In this document: piece after piece, positions 1 through 9,029 of the stretch
Numbering within the stretch: position 1 is the first letter of the stretch
How the letters are laid out: each line of letters starts with the position of its first letter
Assembly (NCBI RefSeq): GCF_000196655.1
Contig: NC_014253.1
Span: 806,001 to 870,000, forward strand
Reading direction: 5' to 3'
From: Methanohalobium evestigatum Z-7303
GTDB taxonomy: Archaea; Halobacteriota; Methanosarcinia; Methanosarcinales; Methanosarcinaceae
DNA length: 64,000 nt
Position numbers and translations under genes: made by a program
The notes under the pieces: model-generated
Told to the model about the DNA's origin: nothing
What the model saw: only the letters and a program-made list of their open reading frames with translations
Database searches by the model: none

Positions 1-53
1 AAGGGTGCATTATAGCGAGATTTTATTTGTTTCCTTGGTTGTTTTGATGACAT
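1..53 (-). CDS. rpl24p: Ribosomal protein L24 (uL24), N-terminal part only
   Basis: Only the first 17 codons lie in the window; the gene runs off the left edge. The start ATG (51-53, reverse strand) is preceded by a GAGGTG ribosome binding site that overlaps the end of rpl14p. The visible N-terminus, MSSKQPRKQIKSRYNAP, is basic and matches the start of archaeal L24. Its place directly after rpl14p is the standard archaeal S10/spc order. L24 is a large-subunit assembly protein that binds 23S rRNA. Confidence 0.8.
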   Translation of the reverse strand, partial: MSSKQPRKQIKSRYNAP

Positions 54-63
54 TGATTACACC

Positions 64-462
64 TCAGACTATCATAGATGCAGTTGTTCCAACTTTTGGG
101 AATCGTTCTGCCGCTTCTCTTGCAATCGGTCCTTTAATATCGGTTCCTTTTGGAAATCCTGATATATCTGTGATTACTACTGCATTGTCCTCAAAAGATA
201 CATGAAGACCATCTGGCCGTTTATATTCCTTCTTTTGTCGAACAATTACTGCATACAATATCTGCTTTCTCATTTCAGGAGTACCCTTTTTTACAGATAC
301 TACACACATATCTCCGATTCCTGCTTTAGGATGTCTGCTTTTTACACCTCTGTAATTTTTCACAGAAATGATTTCCACTACTTTCGCACCAGTATTATCC
401 ACACAATTTAAGTTTGCACCAGTATTCAAAGATCTTGGAATTTTTGATCTTCTGGCTCTCAT
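64..462 (-). CDS. rpl14p: Ribosomal protein L14 (uL14)
   Basis: Large-subunit protein of 132 residues, the usual archaeal length, which sits at the subunit interface near the factor-binding site. The central stretch [20 protein letters not shown] is the conserved L14 core, followed by the [16 protein letters not shown] loop. The start codon overlaps the 3' end of rps17p by four bases, so the two genes are translationally coupled. It lies between rps17p and rpl24p as in other archaea. Confidence 0.97.
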   Translation of the reverse strand: MRARRSKIPRSLNTGANLNCVDNTGAKVVEIISVKNYRGVKSRHPKAGIGDMCVVSVKKGTPEMRKQILYAVIVRQKKEYKRPDGLHVSFEDNAVVITDISGFPKGTDIKGPIAREAAERFPKVGTTASMIV

Positions 463-788
463 TGTTGTTCACCCGCTTCAACTACTACAAAAGATTTGGT
501 TTTACTCAGTGGACGACATTCCGCGATTTTTACTACATCACCCTCCTTTGCATCAATGCAGGGTGGATTATGTGCAGAAATCTTTGAGTGTCGTTTTTCA
601 TATCTTTGGTATTTTTTAATCAGCCTTTCATAGTTTCGCTGAATAGTGACTGTTTTATCTCTGTCATCACTTATCACAGTTCCTACAAGGACCTGTCCTC
701 GTACGGATAAATTACCATGAAAAGGACAGTTCGTATCATCACATTCTTTAGATGGTGATTGTACATCCAATCCAATATCCTTGGTCAT
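459..788 (-). CDS. rps17p: Ribosomal protein S17 (uS17)
   Basis: Primary 16S rRNA-binding protein of the small subunit, 109 residues. The core [20 protein letters not shown] and the later [20 protein letters not shown] segment are typical of archaeal S17. The N-terminal extension has two cysteines ([10 protein letters not shown]) that could be part of a metal site, as in several archaeal S17 proteins. It lies ten bases downstream of rnp1 and overlaps rpl14p by four bases. Confidence 0.97.
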   Translation of the reverse strand: MTKDIGLDVQSPSKECDDTNCPFHGNLSVRGQVLVGTVISDDRDKTVTIQRNYERLIKKYQRYEKRHSKISAHNPPCIDAKEGDVVKIAECRPLSKTKSFVVVEAGEQQ

Positions 789-798
789 GAATATTACC

Positions 799-1101
799 TC
801 AATGTATTTTTTTTATGTTCTTGGTTCTACTTTCAGGCTGTGAGAGTAATAATTTCCCATTAACTTTCACATGTTTTACCAAATATTTGTCTCCAAATTC
901 CACCGGAACTTTGAAGACAAAATTTGCGTTTGCCTTTGGAACCATTTTATTGTTATTATCTGTTACTATTATCAACGTGTTTTTTGTTTCATCCCGAACT
1001 ACACCGTTTATGTTATCCAGTAATGGATTTGTAGATTCCACCACATCAACGGGCAGTCCTATCAATTCATGGTATATCAAATTTGAAGGGGTTCTCTCCA
1101 A
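799..1101 (-). CDS. rnp1: Ribonuclease P protein component 1 (Rpp29/Pop4)
   Basis: Protein subunit of RNase P, which removes tRNA 5' leaders. The conserved Rpp29 barrel is visible: [17 protein letters not shown], then [13 protein letters not shown], and a basic C-terminus. I place the start at a TTG at 1101, giving 100 residues. An AAGGAG site at the end of rpl29p sits about seven bases upstream. The longest open frame begins with an ATG at 1167 but would overlap rpl29p by 65 bases, which is unlikely in this compact operon. The gene lies between rpl29p and rps17p, its normal archaeal position. Confidence 0.88.
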   Translation of the reverse strand: MERTPSNLIYHELIGLPVDVVESTNPLLDNINGVVRDETKNTLIIVTDNNNKMVPKANANFVFKVPVEFGDKYLVKHVKVNGKLLLSQPESRTKNIKKIH

Positions 1102-1102
1102 T

Positions 1103-1306
1103 TTAGATCTCCTTGAATTCACGCTGAATTGTTTTAATCCGTGCAACGGTTCTTTTAAGTTCACCAATTCTTCCAGGGTTTTCTGGCGATCCTCCTGCAG
1201 ATGTTAGAGCTTTTTCATTGGAAAGTTCAGTCTGAAATTTTTCTATTTCATCTTTCCTTTCCTGAGGGCTCATATTCCTGATTTCATTATTACGAAGAAT
1301 TGCCAT
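1103..1306 (-). CDS. rpl29p: Ribosomal protein L29 (uL29)
   Basis: Small helical large-subunit protein (67 residues) located at the peptide exit tunnel. The start [20 protein letters not shown] and the C-terminal [10 protein letters not shown] helix match archaeal L29. The ATG overlaps the stop codon of rps3p (TAATG-type junction), with a GGAGG site inside the end of rps3p. The last codons contain the likely ribosome binding site of rnp1. Confidence 0.95.
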   Translation of the reverse strand: MAILRNNEIRNMSPQERKDEIEKFQTELSNEKALTSAGGSPENPGRIGELKRTVARIKTIQREFKEI

Positions 1307-2229
1307 TATTTGTCCTCCCTGTGAATTCTTGCCATTGGATGCCAGTAATTGTGACCCTCGTGTTTATGTTGCCAGACACCATTGACTTCTCTTCGTTCTT
1401 CCCATTCATACTGAGAATTTTCTACTTCTGATACTTCTGATTCTGATATTTCTTCTGTTTCAGCCCCTGGTTCTGATTCAACACTTGTTTCTTCTGAGGG
1501 TTCTGCAACTTCTTCTGTTTCAGACTCGGCTTCAGCAACTTCACCAGTTGATTCTTCTTCAACCAGTTCTTGGATACCTGATTCTTCACTTTCTTCCTCT
1601 ACAACTTCAAATTCTTCTTCCATTTCTTCTGGTTCAACTTCTTCCAGTTTGAATGTATCAGGTAACACTGCATCAGGATGTATAATCCTTACCTTACATC
1701 CGATAGTACCAAGCTTTTTAACAGCAGTCGCAAAACCTTCATCCACAATATCATCTACAGGTTTGCCTGCATGTTTGATGTAACCTCTGACCAGCTTTTC
1801 AACTCTGGCTCTTGGACCTGTTAGTTTACCAGACATTATAATTTCACAGCCAAGAGCACCAGCACCCATTATAGCTCTGATTGCGTTATGTCCAGCTTTT
1901 CTAAAGTACCATCCGCGTTCAATTGATGCTGCGAGCCGGGTTGCCATCATCTGAGCGTTTAATTCAGGTGTTTTTACTTCCTGAGCATCAATCTGCGGAT
2001 TGTCCATGTTATACAGTTTATCCACATCACGGGTTAATTTCCGGATGACTTTTCCACCCTTACCAATTACCATACCGGGTTTTTCAGCATATATTGTAAT
2101 CTGGGTGCCCATGGGTGTACGGTTGATTTCCATACCGCCGTAACCCGCTCTGTTAAGCTGTTTTGCAAAATATTCATCAAGAGATGCTTTTACATATCCA
2201 TCAGTGACGAATTTATTCTCAATTGCCAT
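1306..2229 (-). CDS. rps3p: Ribosomal protein S3 (uS3) with acidic C-terminal extension
   Basis: Small-subunit head protein at the mRNA entry site, 307 residues. The KH domain motif [12 protein letters not shown] is at about residues 54-65, and the second S3 domain follows ([20 protein letters not shown]). From about residue 200 an 80-residue, almost entirely Glu/Ser/Val region follows. It ends in an aromatic and histidine-rich tail ([17 protein letters not shown]). The ribosomal core is secure; the function of the extension is unknown. It lies between rpl22p and rpl29p. Confidence 0.96.
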   Translation of the reverse strand: MAIENKFVTDGYVKASLDEYFAKQLNRAGYGGMEINRTPMGTQITIYAEKPGMVIGKGGKVIRKLTRDVDKLYNMDNPQIDAQEVKTPELNAQMMATRLAASIERGWYFRKAGHNAIRAIMGAGALGCEIIMSGKLTGPRARVEKLVRGYIKHAGKPVDDIVDEGFATAVKKLGTIGCKVRIIHPDAVLPDTFKLEEVEPEEMEEEFEVVEEESEESGIQELVEEESTGEVAEAESETEEVAEPSEETSVESEPGAETEEISESEVSEVENSQYEWEERREVNGVWQHKHEGHNYWHPMARIHREDK

Positions 2230-2236
2230 TCTTTAA

Positions 2237-2689
2237 TTACACCTCACTCAAAATCATTTCAAGGTTCACCGTCTCGGTGTTTTCAGGTGTTGCACGTCCC
2301 CTTGCTCTCGGACGCATCCCCTGAATTACTCTGCCCTTTTTGGCGGAGATGTGTGCTATTTTCATATTTTCTGGTTCAAGCCCTTTGTATTCTGCATTAT
2401 TCTCCGCGTTTTGGATTACTTTGAGAAATTCTTGTGCTACTTTTACAGGAAAACGCCCTTCAGCCATAGAACCTTTTCTATGTCCACAACTGTCATTGTG
2501 ACTTTTCATAGGTACTGCCTGTTTAAATTGTATCACATTTTCAAGATACTGTTTTGCAGCACTGGCTTTCATTCCTTTAATTTCTCTGGATAATTCGCGT
2601 GAGGTTTTGGGTGATATATGAAGTTCAGAACCCATTGCTTTTGCACTTGTTTCAGGGTCTAATTCTTTGGAGTAATTTGTTCGTGCCAT
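2237..2689 (-). CDS. rpl22p: Ribosomal protein L22 (uL22)
   Basis: Large-subunit protein of 150 residues whose extended loop lines the exit tunnel. Archaeal L22 signatures are present: the N-terminal [20 protein letters not shown], a mid-region [17 protein letters not shown], and the C-terminal [20 protein letters not shown], which includes the basic tunnel loop. It sits seven bases upstream of rps3p and eleven bases downstream of rps19p. Confidence 0.97.
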   Translation of the reverse strand: MARTNYSKELDPETSAKAMGSELHISPKTSRELSREIKGMKASAAKQYLENVIQFKQAVPMKSHNDSCGHRKGSMAEGRFPVKVAQEFLKVIQNAENNAEYKGLEPENMKIAHISAKKGRVIQGMRPRARGRATPENTETVNLEMILSEV

Positions 2690-2699
2690 TTATATCACC

Positions 2700-3113
2700 T
2701 TACTTGAGAGGTACAAATTTACTTGAACGGGTTGCACCTACACCTGCACTACCGTGTTTAACGACACCTCTTGACATTGCATATTCTCCTACTCTATGAC
2801 CCAGCATTTCAGGTGCTACATCTATTTTTACAAATCTGGTACCGTTATAAACTTCTATGCTTTTTCCAACCATTTCCGGAAGGATTACCATAGCTCTGTC
2901 ATGCGTTCTAACGGATTCTTCACCATCTCTAAACTGCTGGAGTACCTTTTTCTGGTTTTCTGTAAATCCTCTTCTGATACTACGACGCTGACTTGATGGC
3001 AATAATTCAGCAAATTCCTCTATTGTCAGCTCTTTTAATTCCTCAAGAGTTTTTCCACGAAACTTAAATTCGCCTTTTCGTTTTGGAACTCTTGTTGATG
3101 ATTTTTTAGACAT
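2700..3113 (-). CDS. rps19p: Ribosomal protein S19 (uS19)
   Basis: Small-subunit head protein, 137 residues. The conserved C-terminal half is clear: [20 protein letters not shown], then [20 protein letters not shown] and GEYAMSR. The N-terminal half has the archaeal extension [20 protein letters not shown]. The start ATG follows a GAGG-type site. It lies between rpl2p and rpl22p in the operon. Confidence 0.97.
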   Translation of the reverse strand: MSKKSSTRVPKRKGEFKFRGKTLEELKELTIEEFAELLPSSQRRSIRRGFTENQKKVLQQFRDGEESVRTHDRAMVILPEMVGKSIEVYNGTRFVKIDVAPEMLGHRVGEYAMSRGVVKHGSAGVGATRSSKFVPLK

Positions 3114-3136
3114 ACATACGCCTCCTCAAAAATAGA

Positions 3137-3850
3137 TTAACGTTTACCTGTCCTGCGTGATGCAATATGACCTACTTTACGTCCTGCTGGCCTATTCCTG
3201 CCAACTGTGGTTGGTTTTCCGGGATGTTTCCTGTTACCTCCACCAAATGGATGGTCTACCGAGTTCATGGCAACTCCGGAAACTCTTGGATATTTTTGAG
3301 CACTGGATTTTAGTTTATTATACTTCTTACCAGCCTTCAGGAACGGTTTATCAACTCTGCCTCCACCTGCTACAATGCCTATTGTTGCTTTGCACTTTGG
3401 ATTAAACCACTTCAATTCTCCAGAAGGCATTTCTACAATTGCTTTTCCTCTTTCATGGGATACAAGTGTTGCATATGTTCCTGATGAGCGTCCAAAACAG
3501 CCACCATCATTTGGTTTGGATTCAACATTGCAGATTGGAACCCCTTCAGGTATATCGGATAATGGTAATGTGTTACCTGGCTTTATTTCTGCAGAATTCC
3601 CGCAGGCTAATTTTTCACCTACTGAAATACCTTCAGGTACCAGAACCAGACGTTCGTCTCCATTTTCAAATTCTACTTTTGCAATAGGTGCTGAACGTGA
3701 AGGGTCATGAGTGATTTCTGTAACTGTTCCATACAAAGTTTCATTTTCACCGATATTTGGGTGTTTTAATGATGCTTTATATTTATGAGATGGTGCTCGA
3801 TAATTCGGTCCACCACGTCCTCTGTTTTGAGATATTATCCTTTTTGCCAT
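3137..3850 (-). CDS. rpl2p: Ribosomal protein L2 (uL2)
   Basis: Large-subunit core protein that supports the peptidyl transferase centre, 237 residues. Typical segments are the N-terminal [20 protein letters not shown], the central [20 protein letters not shown], and the C-terminal [20 protein letters not shown]. The last contains the histidine conserved at the catalytic-centre face. It lies nine bases downstream of rpl23p and 23 bases upstream of rps19p. Confidence 0.98.
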   Translation of the reverse strand: MAKRIISQNRGRGGPNYRAPSHKYKASLKHPNIGENETLYGTVTEITHDPSRSAPIAKVEFENGDERLVLVPEGISVGEKLACGNSAEIKPGNTLPLSDIPEGVPICNVESKPNDGGCFGRSSGTYATLVSHERGKAIVEMPSGELKWFNPKCKATIGIVAGGGRVDKPFLKAGKKYNKLKSSAQKYPRVSGVAMNSVDHPFGGGNRKHPGKPTTVGRNRPAGRKVGHIASRRTGKR

Positions 3851-3859
3851 AATATCGCC

Positions 3860-4108
3860 TCATACCAAACCTATTCTGGTTGCGATCTCGTGAGCGGCAT
3901 CTTCACCTTCAAATTTCACTACCGCTTTTTTTGTTCCTTTCATAGTAGTCATTGTATGAACTTTGTTCACTGAAAACCCATACATTTCTTCCAGTTCTTT
4001 CTTAATCTGATGCTTATTAGCTCTGGTATCGACAATGAATTGTAACTTATTGTCTTCCATCAGCATCATTGCTTTTTCAGTGACAAACGGATTTTCTATT
4101 ACACTCAT
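3860..4108 (-). CDS. rpl23p: Ribosomal protein L23 (uL23)
   Basis: Exit-tunnel protein of 82 residues, the normal archaeal size, which forms part of the docking site for SRP and nascent-chain factors. Its sequence begins [20 protein letters not shown] and contains the [20 protein letters not shown] motif typical of the family. The start overlaps the end of rpl4p by four bases. Confidence 0.97.
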   Translation of the reverse strand: MSVIENPFVTEKAMMLMEDNKLQFIVDTRANKHQIKKELEEMYGFSVNKVHTMTTMKGTKKAVVKFEGEDAAHEIATRIGLV

Positions 4109-4866
4109 CTGTACATACCCTCCAGACTGGATATTGCTGATTCTGTCCAGACTGTCAAACGTCCTGCATGTGTACCAGGTGCCAGTAATTCGGCGTTTAA
4201 TGAACCGATGGTTGCCACTTCAACGCCTGGTAAATTCCTTGCAGCTTTTATGACTGAATTATTATCACTTACAACAATAAGAACACTCTTTTTTTGTCTG
4301 TACTTTCTACCTCTGGATTTTCCTTTACCAGCTCTTACGTGCTTGCCTTCTTTTGCACGGAGAACATCTTTATACAGTCCTGCCGTTTTAAAGAAATTAA
4401 CAACATCCTTGGTTTTTGTCAGGTTTTCCAGTTCATCATCTGCAACAACTGGAAGTTCTACATCAAAAACATGCCCCCGCTTTTTCGCCAGTTCAGGGTT
4501 AGTTGTTGCTGCTATGGCTGAACGGATTGCAAGTTTTTTCTCTTTTTTATTAATCTTTTCAGTTCTGTCAGTTTCCGGTTTTGGAGGGTGTGCACGTCTA
4601 CCTCCTACTGACTGAGGTACTCGAGCTGCTCTACTGCTGTTAGCAAGCCTTGGAACCATTGCAACTCCTCTTCCTGAACCCCAAGAAACTGCAGAAGTAT
4701 TCAATCCTGCACGTGCATATGGACCATATGGCTGCAATCTGTTTGCCTGTGATGACAATACCGCTTTTTTAATAAGATCTGGTCTGAGGGATTCATTGAA
4801 GACTTGAGGCAGGTCTATTTCACTTTTAACATTACCTGATAAGTCAATAACATTTACTTTACTCAA
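4105..4866 (-). CDS. rpl4p: Ribosomal protein L4 (uL4)
   Basis: Large-subunit protein of 253 residues with a long tunnel loop. Visible hallmarks are [20 protein letters not shown] near the N-terminus, the basic loop region ([13 protein letters not shown], then [11 protein letters not shown]), and [19 protein letters not shown] before the C-terminal globular part. It lies six bases downstream of rpl3p and overlaps rpl23p. Archaeal and bacterial L4 can autoregulate operons, but no such site was identified here. Confidence 0.97.
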   Translation of the reverse strand: MSKVNVIDLSGNVKSEIDLPQVFNESLRPDLIKKAVLSSQANRLQPYGPYARAGLNTSAVSWGSGRGVAMVPRLANSSRAARVPQSVGGRRAHPPKPETDRTEKINKKEKKLAIRSAIAATTNPELAKKRGHVFDVELPVVADDELENLTKTKDVVNFFKTAGLYKDVLRAKEGKHVRAGKGKSRGRKYRQKKSVLIVVSDNNSVIKAARNLPGVEVATIGSLNAELLAPGTHAGRLTVWTESAISSLEGMYR

Positions 4867-4871
4867 TTATT

Positions 4872-5885
4872 TCACCCCTGTTTGGATTGAGTATTCAAAT
4901 GAACAATTTGCGGTTCTTTGGTACTGGATACTTTTGACCTTATAGGGTCTCTGAATCTCACAAGCCTTTTTGATGGTCCCGGAACACTGCCTTTTATAAG
5001 TACATAGTTGCCTCTAACAAGTCCGTAATTCAGGAAACCACCATCAGGATTTATTTCTGAACCTTCATTTGATACTTTAATAATCCTCTTATTGTATTCA
5101 GTTCGCTGATGATATCCCATCTGCCCCATCTGGGGTACTCTCCAGCTAATATGTGCTGGATGCCATGGACCGAGTGTACCAACCTGCCTTGCACTTCCTG
5201 CACGATTGTGTTTATGTTTAGCTATCTGGATGCCCCATCTTTTAACTGGTCCCTGAGTACCTTTTCCGGTTGTAATGGCTGCTATATCTACAATTCCACC
5301 AGGATTGAAAACATCTGTAATACTTATTTTTGTACCAAGTATTGATTTTGCGTATTCGAATTTTTCTTTCATATCACTGCCACTAACACCGGTTTCCATG
5401 ATGTCTGATTTCTTTTTAGGGACTCCTGTTAGATTAGATGGAAGTGTGTAAGTAACCACTCTCAAATCTTTTACAGTGCCATCGTCAATCAAGGATTCCA
5501 TTTTTTCCAGTGATTTTTCTGTGTCATGGTTGTCAGGTGACTTAACCTTTCGCAGGACATCTGCATCAAGGTCAGTTGCCCAAGCTTCTGCTACAGGTTT
5601 TTTACCATATTCAGAATCCTTGTAAGCCCTGATGGATGCAACACCTATATCAGGAGTTTCCACTACTGTTGCAGGAACTGATATTTCTGCACCCTCTGTA
5701 ACACTGTTTTTAGTATCGTCAATCATTATTACATGGGTCATTCCTACCTTGTAGCCTGCAAAATCCTGTAATTTAGGGTTGCCATCAAGGTTTGGCCATG
5801 ATCTAAATTTTGGGATGTGACTCTTCGCTCTTTTACGTGGACTGTACGCGAGCGAACCTCTATTTGGTCGTCCTACATCTGGCAT
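4872..5885 (-). CDS. rpl3p: Ribosomal protein L3 (uL3), first gene of the operon
   Basis: Large-subunit assembly protein of 337 residues near the peptidyl transferase centre. The N-terminus [20 protein letters not shown] is characteristic of archaeal and eukaryotic L3. The [13 protein letters not shown] and [20 protein letters not shown] segments are the conserved W-finger region. The start ATG has a GAGGT site seven bases upstream. It is the first gene of the minus-strand ribosomal operon, and the promoter must lie in the 459-base gap upstream. Confidence 0.97.
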   Translation of the reverse strand: MPDVGRPNRGSLAYSPRKRAKSHIPKFRSWPNLDGNPKLQDFAGYKVGMTHVIMIDDTKNSVTEGAEISVPATVVETPDIGVASIRAYKDSEYGKKPVAEAWATDLDADVLRKVKSPDNHDTEKSLEKMESLIDDGTVKDLRVVTYTLPSNLTGVPKKKSDIMETGVSGSDMKEKFEYAKSILGTKISITDVFNPGGIVDIAAITTGKGTQGPVKRWGIQIAKHKHNRAGSARQVGTLGPWHPAHISWRVPQMGQMGYHQRTEYNKRIIKVSNEGSEINPDGGFLNYGLVRGNYVLIKGSVPGPSKRLVRFRDPIRSKVSSTKEPQIVHLNTQSKQG

Positions 5886-6344
5886 TTTTTAACCTCTAAT
5901 TATCTTTTAAATCATAGATTTAATATGCATTTACCATTCAATATCTTAATAGAAAAGCCGTTTAACGGTAAATGTAGAATAGAATCAACCCAGCATCCAG
6001 TGGTATTAAATCCAAACCGGCGACTATCCTCTATGACACTCTACCGAATATGGTCTTCACTGGTATTATTGGGTCATCTATCCCAATGAATTGCGTTCAT
6101 CACCAAAAGGTTTGAACATTCATGTGTTCTTTTACACGCTATTACGCGTAAAAGCAGGCATCTATGATTGGCCTGATGAACACCATATGTAAACCGACTT
6201 TTCTACACTTATATCTTCAACTTCATACAAATGTTTTATTTGATGGGAAGTCGATACTGATATCTAACGTCGTTTGTTAAAAGACGATGTCATATTTAAA
6301 ACCTACGCATAAATAAAAAATTTGCGTTTGCCAAAAACAATGAT
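5886..6344 (-). promoter_or_regulatory. Gap holding the ribosomal operon promoter and leader
   Basis: No protein gene was recognised in this 459-base stretch. A TATA-like element reading TTTAAATAT on the minus strand lies at about 6292-6300. It would give a leader of nearly 400 bases before rpl3p. Two hairpins are visible: 6068-6087 (ATTGGG/CCCAAT, 8-base loop) and 6129-6154 (CTTTTAC/GTAAAAG, extended to ten pairs with one mismatch). The iorB gene ends just beyond, on the same strand. A long leader or a small RNA gene are both possible. Confidence 0.45.
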
Positions 6345-6959
6345 TTACGGTTTTTTAGCACTGGTTTCAATTAATTGGGATATATTTTCCCTTCCCAGTT
6401 CAAATGCCTTTAAATTTATATCCACTGTTTTTGGCGGCACCAGTTCTTTTATACATTCTTCCAATCTGTTTTTACTAATTGGGAGATAACTGGAAACAGC
6501 CCCCACCATTACAACATTCATCGATTGTGGATGACCGGCTTTAATTGCAAGTTCAGAAGCATCCAGTGGATACACTTCATATTTCTTTTTTAGTGTATTT
6601 ATAATCTCTGAGACATCAGGATACTGGTCAGATGATGTCACTGTCACCGGATATACCGGTTTTGTATTTAGAACTACTATACCGTTTTCAGATAGATGAT
6701 TTATATATCGAATTGCTTCCACAGGTTCAAGAGCAAGTAGAACATCCGCACCCTGATCAGGTATCATTGAGCCAAGGTCTGTGCCTATTCTAACATGGTT
6801 TATTACTGAACCCCCTCTCTGTGCCATTCCATGAGTTTCAGCAGCACGTACAGGCAAACCTTCAAGTACAGAAGATTTACCGATAATATCAGATGCCAGT
6901 ATTGTTCCCTGACCTCCTACACCTGCTATCACCAAATCCAGTTTATTATTTTTATTCAT
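6345..6959 (-). CDS. iorB: Indolepyruvate:ferredoxin oxidoreductase, beta subunit
   Basis: Gamma-type subunit of the 2-oxoacid:ferredoxin oxidoreductase family, 204 residues. Together with IorA it converts aryl pyruvates and CoA to aryl-acetyl-CoA, CO2 and reduced ferredoxin. In methanogens the reverse reaction can also make aromatic amino acids from aryl acids. The N-terminus LVIAGVGGQGTILASDIIGK and the AETHGMAQRGGSVINHVRIG motif are diagnostic. Its start overlaps the end of iorA by four bases, so both are co-translated. Confidence 0.93.
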   Translation of the reverse strand: MNKNNKLDLVIAGVGGQGTILASDIIGKSSVLEGLPVRAAETHGMAQRGGSVINHVRIGTDLGSMIPDQGADVLLALEPVEAIRYINHLSENGIVVLNTKPVYPVTVTSSDQYPDVSEIINTLKKKYEVYPLDASELAIKAGHPQSMNVVMVGAVSSYLPISKNRLEECIKELVPPKTVDINLKAFELGRENISQLIETSAKKP

Positions 6960-8773
6960 TTTTCAACCTCCACTATGGCATCGAATTTACAAAGCTGTGC
7001 ACATACTCCACACCCAGTACACATTGAATTAATTCTTGCTTTTTTAAGTGATGCATCAAACTCTATTGCAGGACAGCCGAAATATACACACTGTTTGCAC
7101 CCTGTACATTTTTCTTCATCTATAGTGTAAGGGTTGCGTTTAATTCCTGCACGTCTGGCATCTATAACACACTGTTGCTGTGATATGACAACTGATGTAC
7201 CATCAAATTCTTTTGCCCGTTTAAATACATCTACAGCACTATCATAATCATAAGGGTCAACAACTTCCACAAACTCAGCACCAAGACCTCTGCAGAGTTG
7301 GTCAAACGAGACTTCCAGTGTATCTTCATAGGTTGCAGTTTTTCCCATTCCCGGATTGGGCTGGTGACCTGTCATCGCTGTTACACGGTTATCAAGTATT
7401 GTAACTGTAATATCCGCCTTGTTATAAACAGCATTTAACAGGGAATTTATACCGGTATGCAAAAATGTTGAATCACCTATGGCACAGCAAACAGGTCTTT
7501 TTTCTCCTGATTGATATATACCTGATGCAACGCTTATACTTGCACCCATGCACAGAGTTGTATCAACTGTTCCTCCCTGGACACCCAAGGTATAACAACC
7601 GATGTCATTTGGATATATCGCATCAGAACCAAAGGCTTTTTTCATGGCATAGTAGGATGCCCTATGTGAACAGCCCGGACACATTGCAGGTGGACGGGAG
7701 GGTAGTTTGAGGTTACTTTCCAAGATTGGGGATGGTTCAGAATATGTTAAACCAAACGCCTTAGAAATTGCCTTTTCACATTTATCAATATTAAGTTCTC
7801 CTTCTCTGGGTACATACTCTCCGTTTTTACCGGTTTTACCAAGAATTCTAACATTTATCCCATTGTCTTCTGCAAGTGCTCTGACATGTTCTTCTACAAA
7901 AGGCTCCAGTTCCTCTACTACCAGTAAAGTATCTACATTATCAAACAATTCAAGGATTAAATCATCAGGTAATGGGTAGGTACCGATTTTTAAAACCGAT
8001 GCATTAACACCCAATCTGTCGAGTGCTTCTCTGGCATATACATAAGAAATACCGGACGCTATTACACCGAAACTTGATTTTTCATTAATCATCAGGTTAT
8101 TCCACTCTGAATCTTGTAACTCCTGTTTGATATCTTTCTGGATTTCCAGCAAACGTGGATGACGCATTCTGGCGTGTTTGGGTATCATTACCCACCTTTC
8201 AACAGATTTTTCAAATTCCGGCTGAGGTTTTTCTTTATTGACAGGTAGAAGTTCTATATCCGATTTGCCGTGTGATATTCTTGTAGTCGATCTGAAAATT
8301 ACAGGAATCCCGTGTTTGGATGAAAATTCAAATGCATAAGGTATCATGTCTTTTGCTTCCTGAGGAGTTGAAGGGTCAAGACATGGTATAAGAGAAAACT
8401 GAGAATACCGTCTTGTATCCTGTTCATTTTGGGACGAATGACATGCCGGATCATCTGCCACAATTACAATCATACCACCCTTTACACCCATGTATGCAAG
8501 TGTCATTAAAGGATCTGCGGCAACATTTAACCCCACATGTTTCATGGTTACCACTGAATTTACACCCGACATGGATGCTCCTGCAGCTACTTCCATTGCT
8601 ACTTTTTCATTAACTGACCATTCAACATAAAAATCTCTATCATCCATAGAAGAAAGAGTATCTACTATTTCAGAAGAAGGTGTTCCGGGATAACCTGTTA
8701 TAACCTGTCCTCCTCCTTCTATAATACCCCTGGCAATTGCTACATTACCAAGCATATATTCGCGCATGCTCAT
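6956..8773 (-). CDS. iorA: Indolepyruvate:ferredoxin oxidoreductase, alpha subunit
   Basis: Catalytic subunit of 605 residues. The N-terminal part is the pyrimidine-binding domain (GGQVITGYPGTPSSEIVDTL, then EWSVNEKVAMEVAAGASMSG). The middle holds the thiamine diphosphate site (CPGCSHRASYYAMKK; CAIGDSTFLHTGINSLLNA). The last 60 residues carry two ferredoxin cysteine sets (CTGCKQCVYFGCP and CTGCGVCAQLC), each for a [4Fe-4S] cluster. An AGGAG site precedes the first ATG by ten bases. It is the first gene of the iorAB pair and is divergent from proA. Confidence 0.95.
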   Translation of the reverse strand: MSMREYMLGNVAIARGIIEGGGQVITGYPGTPSSEIVDTLSSMDDRDFYVEWSVNEKVAMEVAAGASMSGVNSVVTMKHVGLNVAADPLMTLAYMGVKGGMIVIVADDPACHSSQNEQDTRRYSQFSLIPCLDPSTPQEAKDMIPYAFEFSSKHGIPVIFRSTTRISHGKSDIELLPVNKEKPQPEFEKSVERWVMIPKHARMRHPRLLEIQKDIKQELQDSEWNNLMINEKSSFGVIASGISYVYAREALDRLGVNASVLKIGTYPLPDDLILELFDNVDTLLVVEELEPFVEEHVRALAEDNGINVRILGKTGKNGEYVPREGELNIDKCEKAISKAFGLTYSEPSPILESNLKLPSRPPAMCPGCSHRASYYAMKKAFGSDAIYPNDIGCYTLGVQGGTVDTTLCMGASISVASGIYQSGEKRPVCCAIGDSTFLHTGINSLLNAVYNKADITVTILDNRVTAMTGHQPNPGMGKTATYEDTLEVSFDQLCRGLGAEFVEVVDPYDYDSAVDVFKRAKEFDGTSVVISQQQCVIDARRAGIKRNPYTIDEEKCTGCKQCVYFGCPAIEFDASLKKARINSMCTGCGVCAQLCKFDAIVEVEK

Positions 8774-9029
8774 TTAAATTAATCTCCTGCTTTTATTATA
8801 TAATTATTAAATTAATTAATTTACCTAAAGCGGCAATATTTTATATTTAGGTTTTGGGATGATGTGGCTATATTATGAAAAGTTTATTAGGACTATATTA
8901 ACAAAATATTCTGCATATTCTCATTTTACCTTATTATCGATAAGTATATGAGCAAAGAATATTCTTGAACATACAAAAAGAGTTCAATAATCAAGTAAGC
9001 ATATTAATTACATCAGGAGATTATCAATC
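8774..9029. promoter_or_regulatory. Divergent promoter region iorA / proA
   Basis: The gap between the two divergent genes is AT-rich. Two symmetric elements are visible. One is TTATCGATAA at 8934-8943, flanked by CTCAT and ATGAG. The other is an imperfect inverted repeat at 8961-8970 and 8982-8991 (ATTCTTGAAC/GTTCAATAAT, 9 of 10 pairs). They lie upstream of proA and could be operators or transcript hairpins. An AGGAG site stands nine bases before the proA start. Confidence 0.4.

Noticed and set aside
1102-1167. Upstream extension of the RNase P component 1 frame to an ATG at 1167
   Set aside because: It would overlap rpl29p by 65 bases, lacks homology, and a TTG with a good binding site exists at 1101.
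6021-6034. Minus-strand AGAGGATAGTC resembling the conserved start of RNase P RNA
   Set aside because: The universal GAGGAAAGUC is not matched exactly, and the partner conserved element and typical helices are missing nearby.
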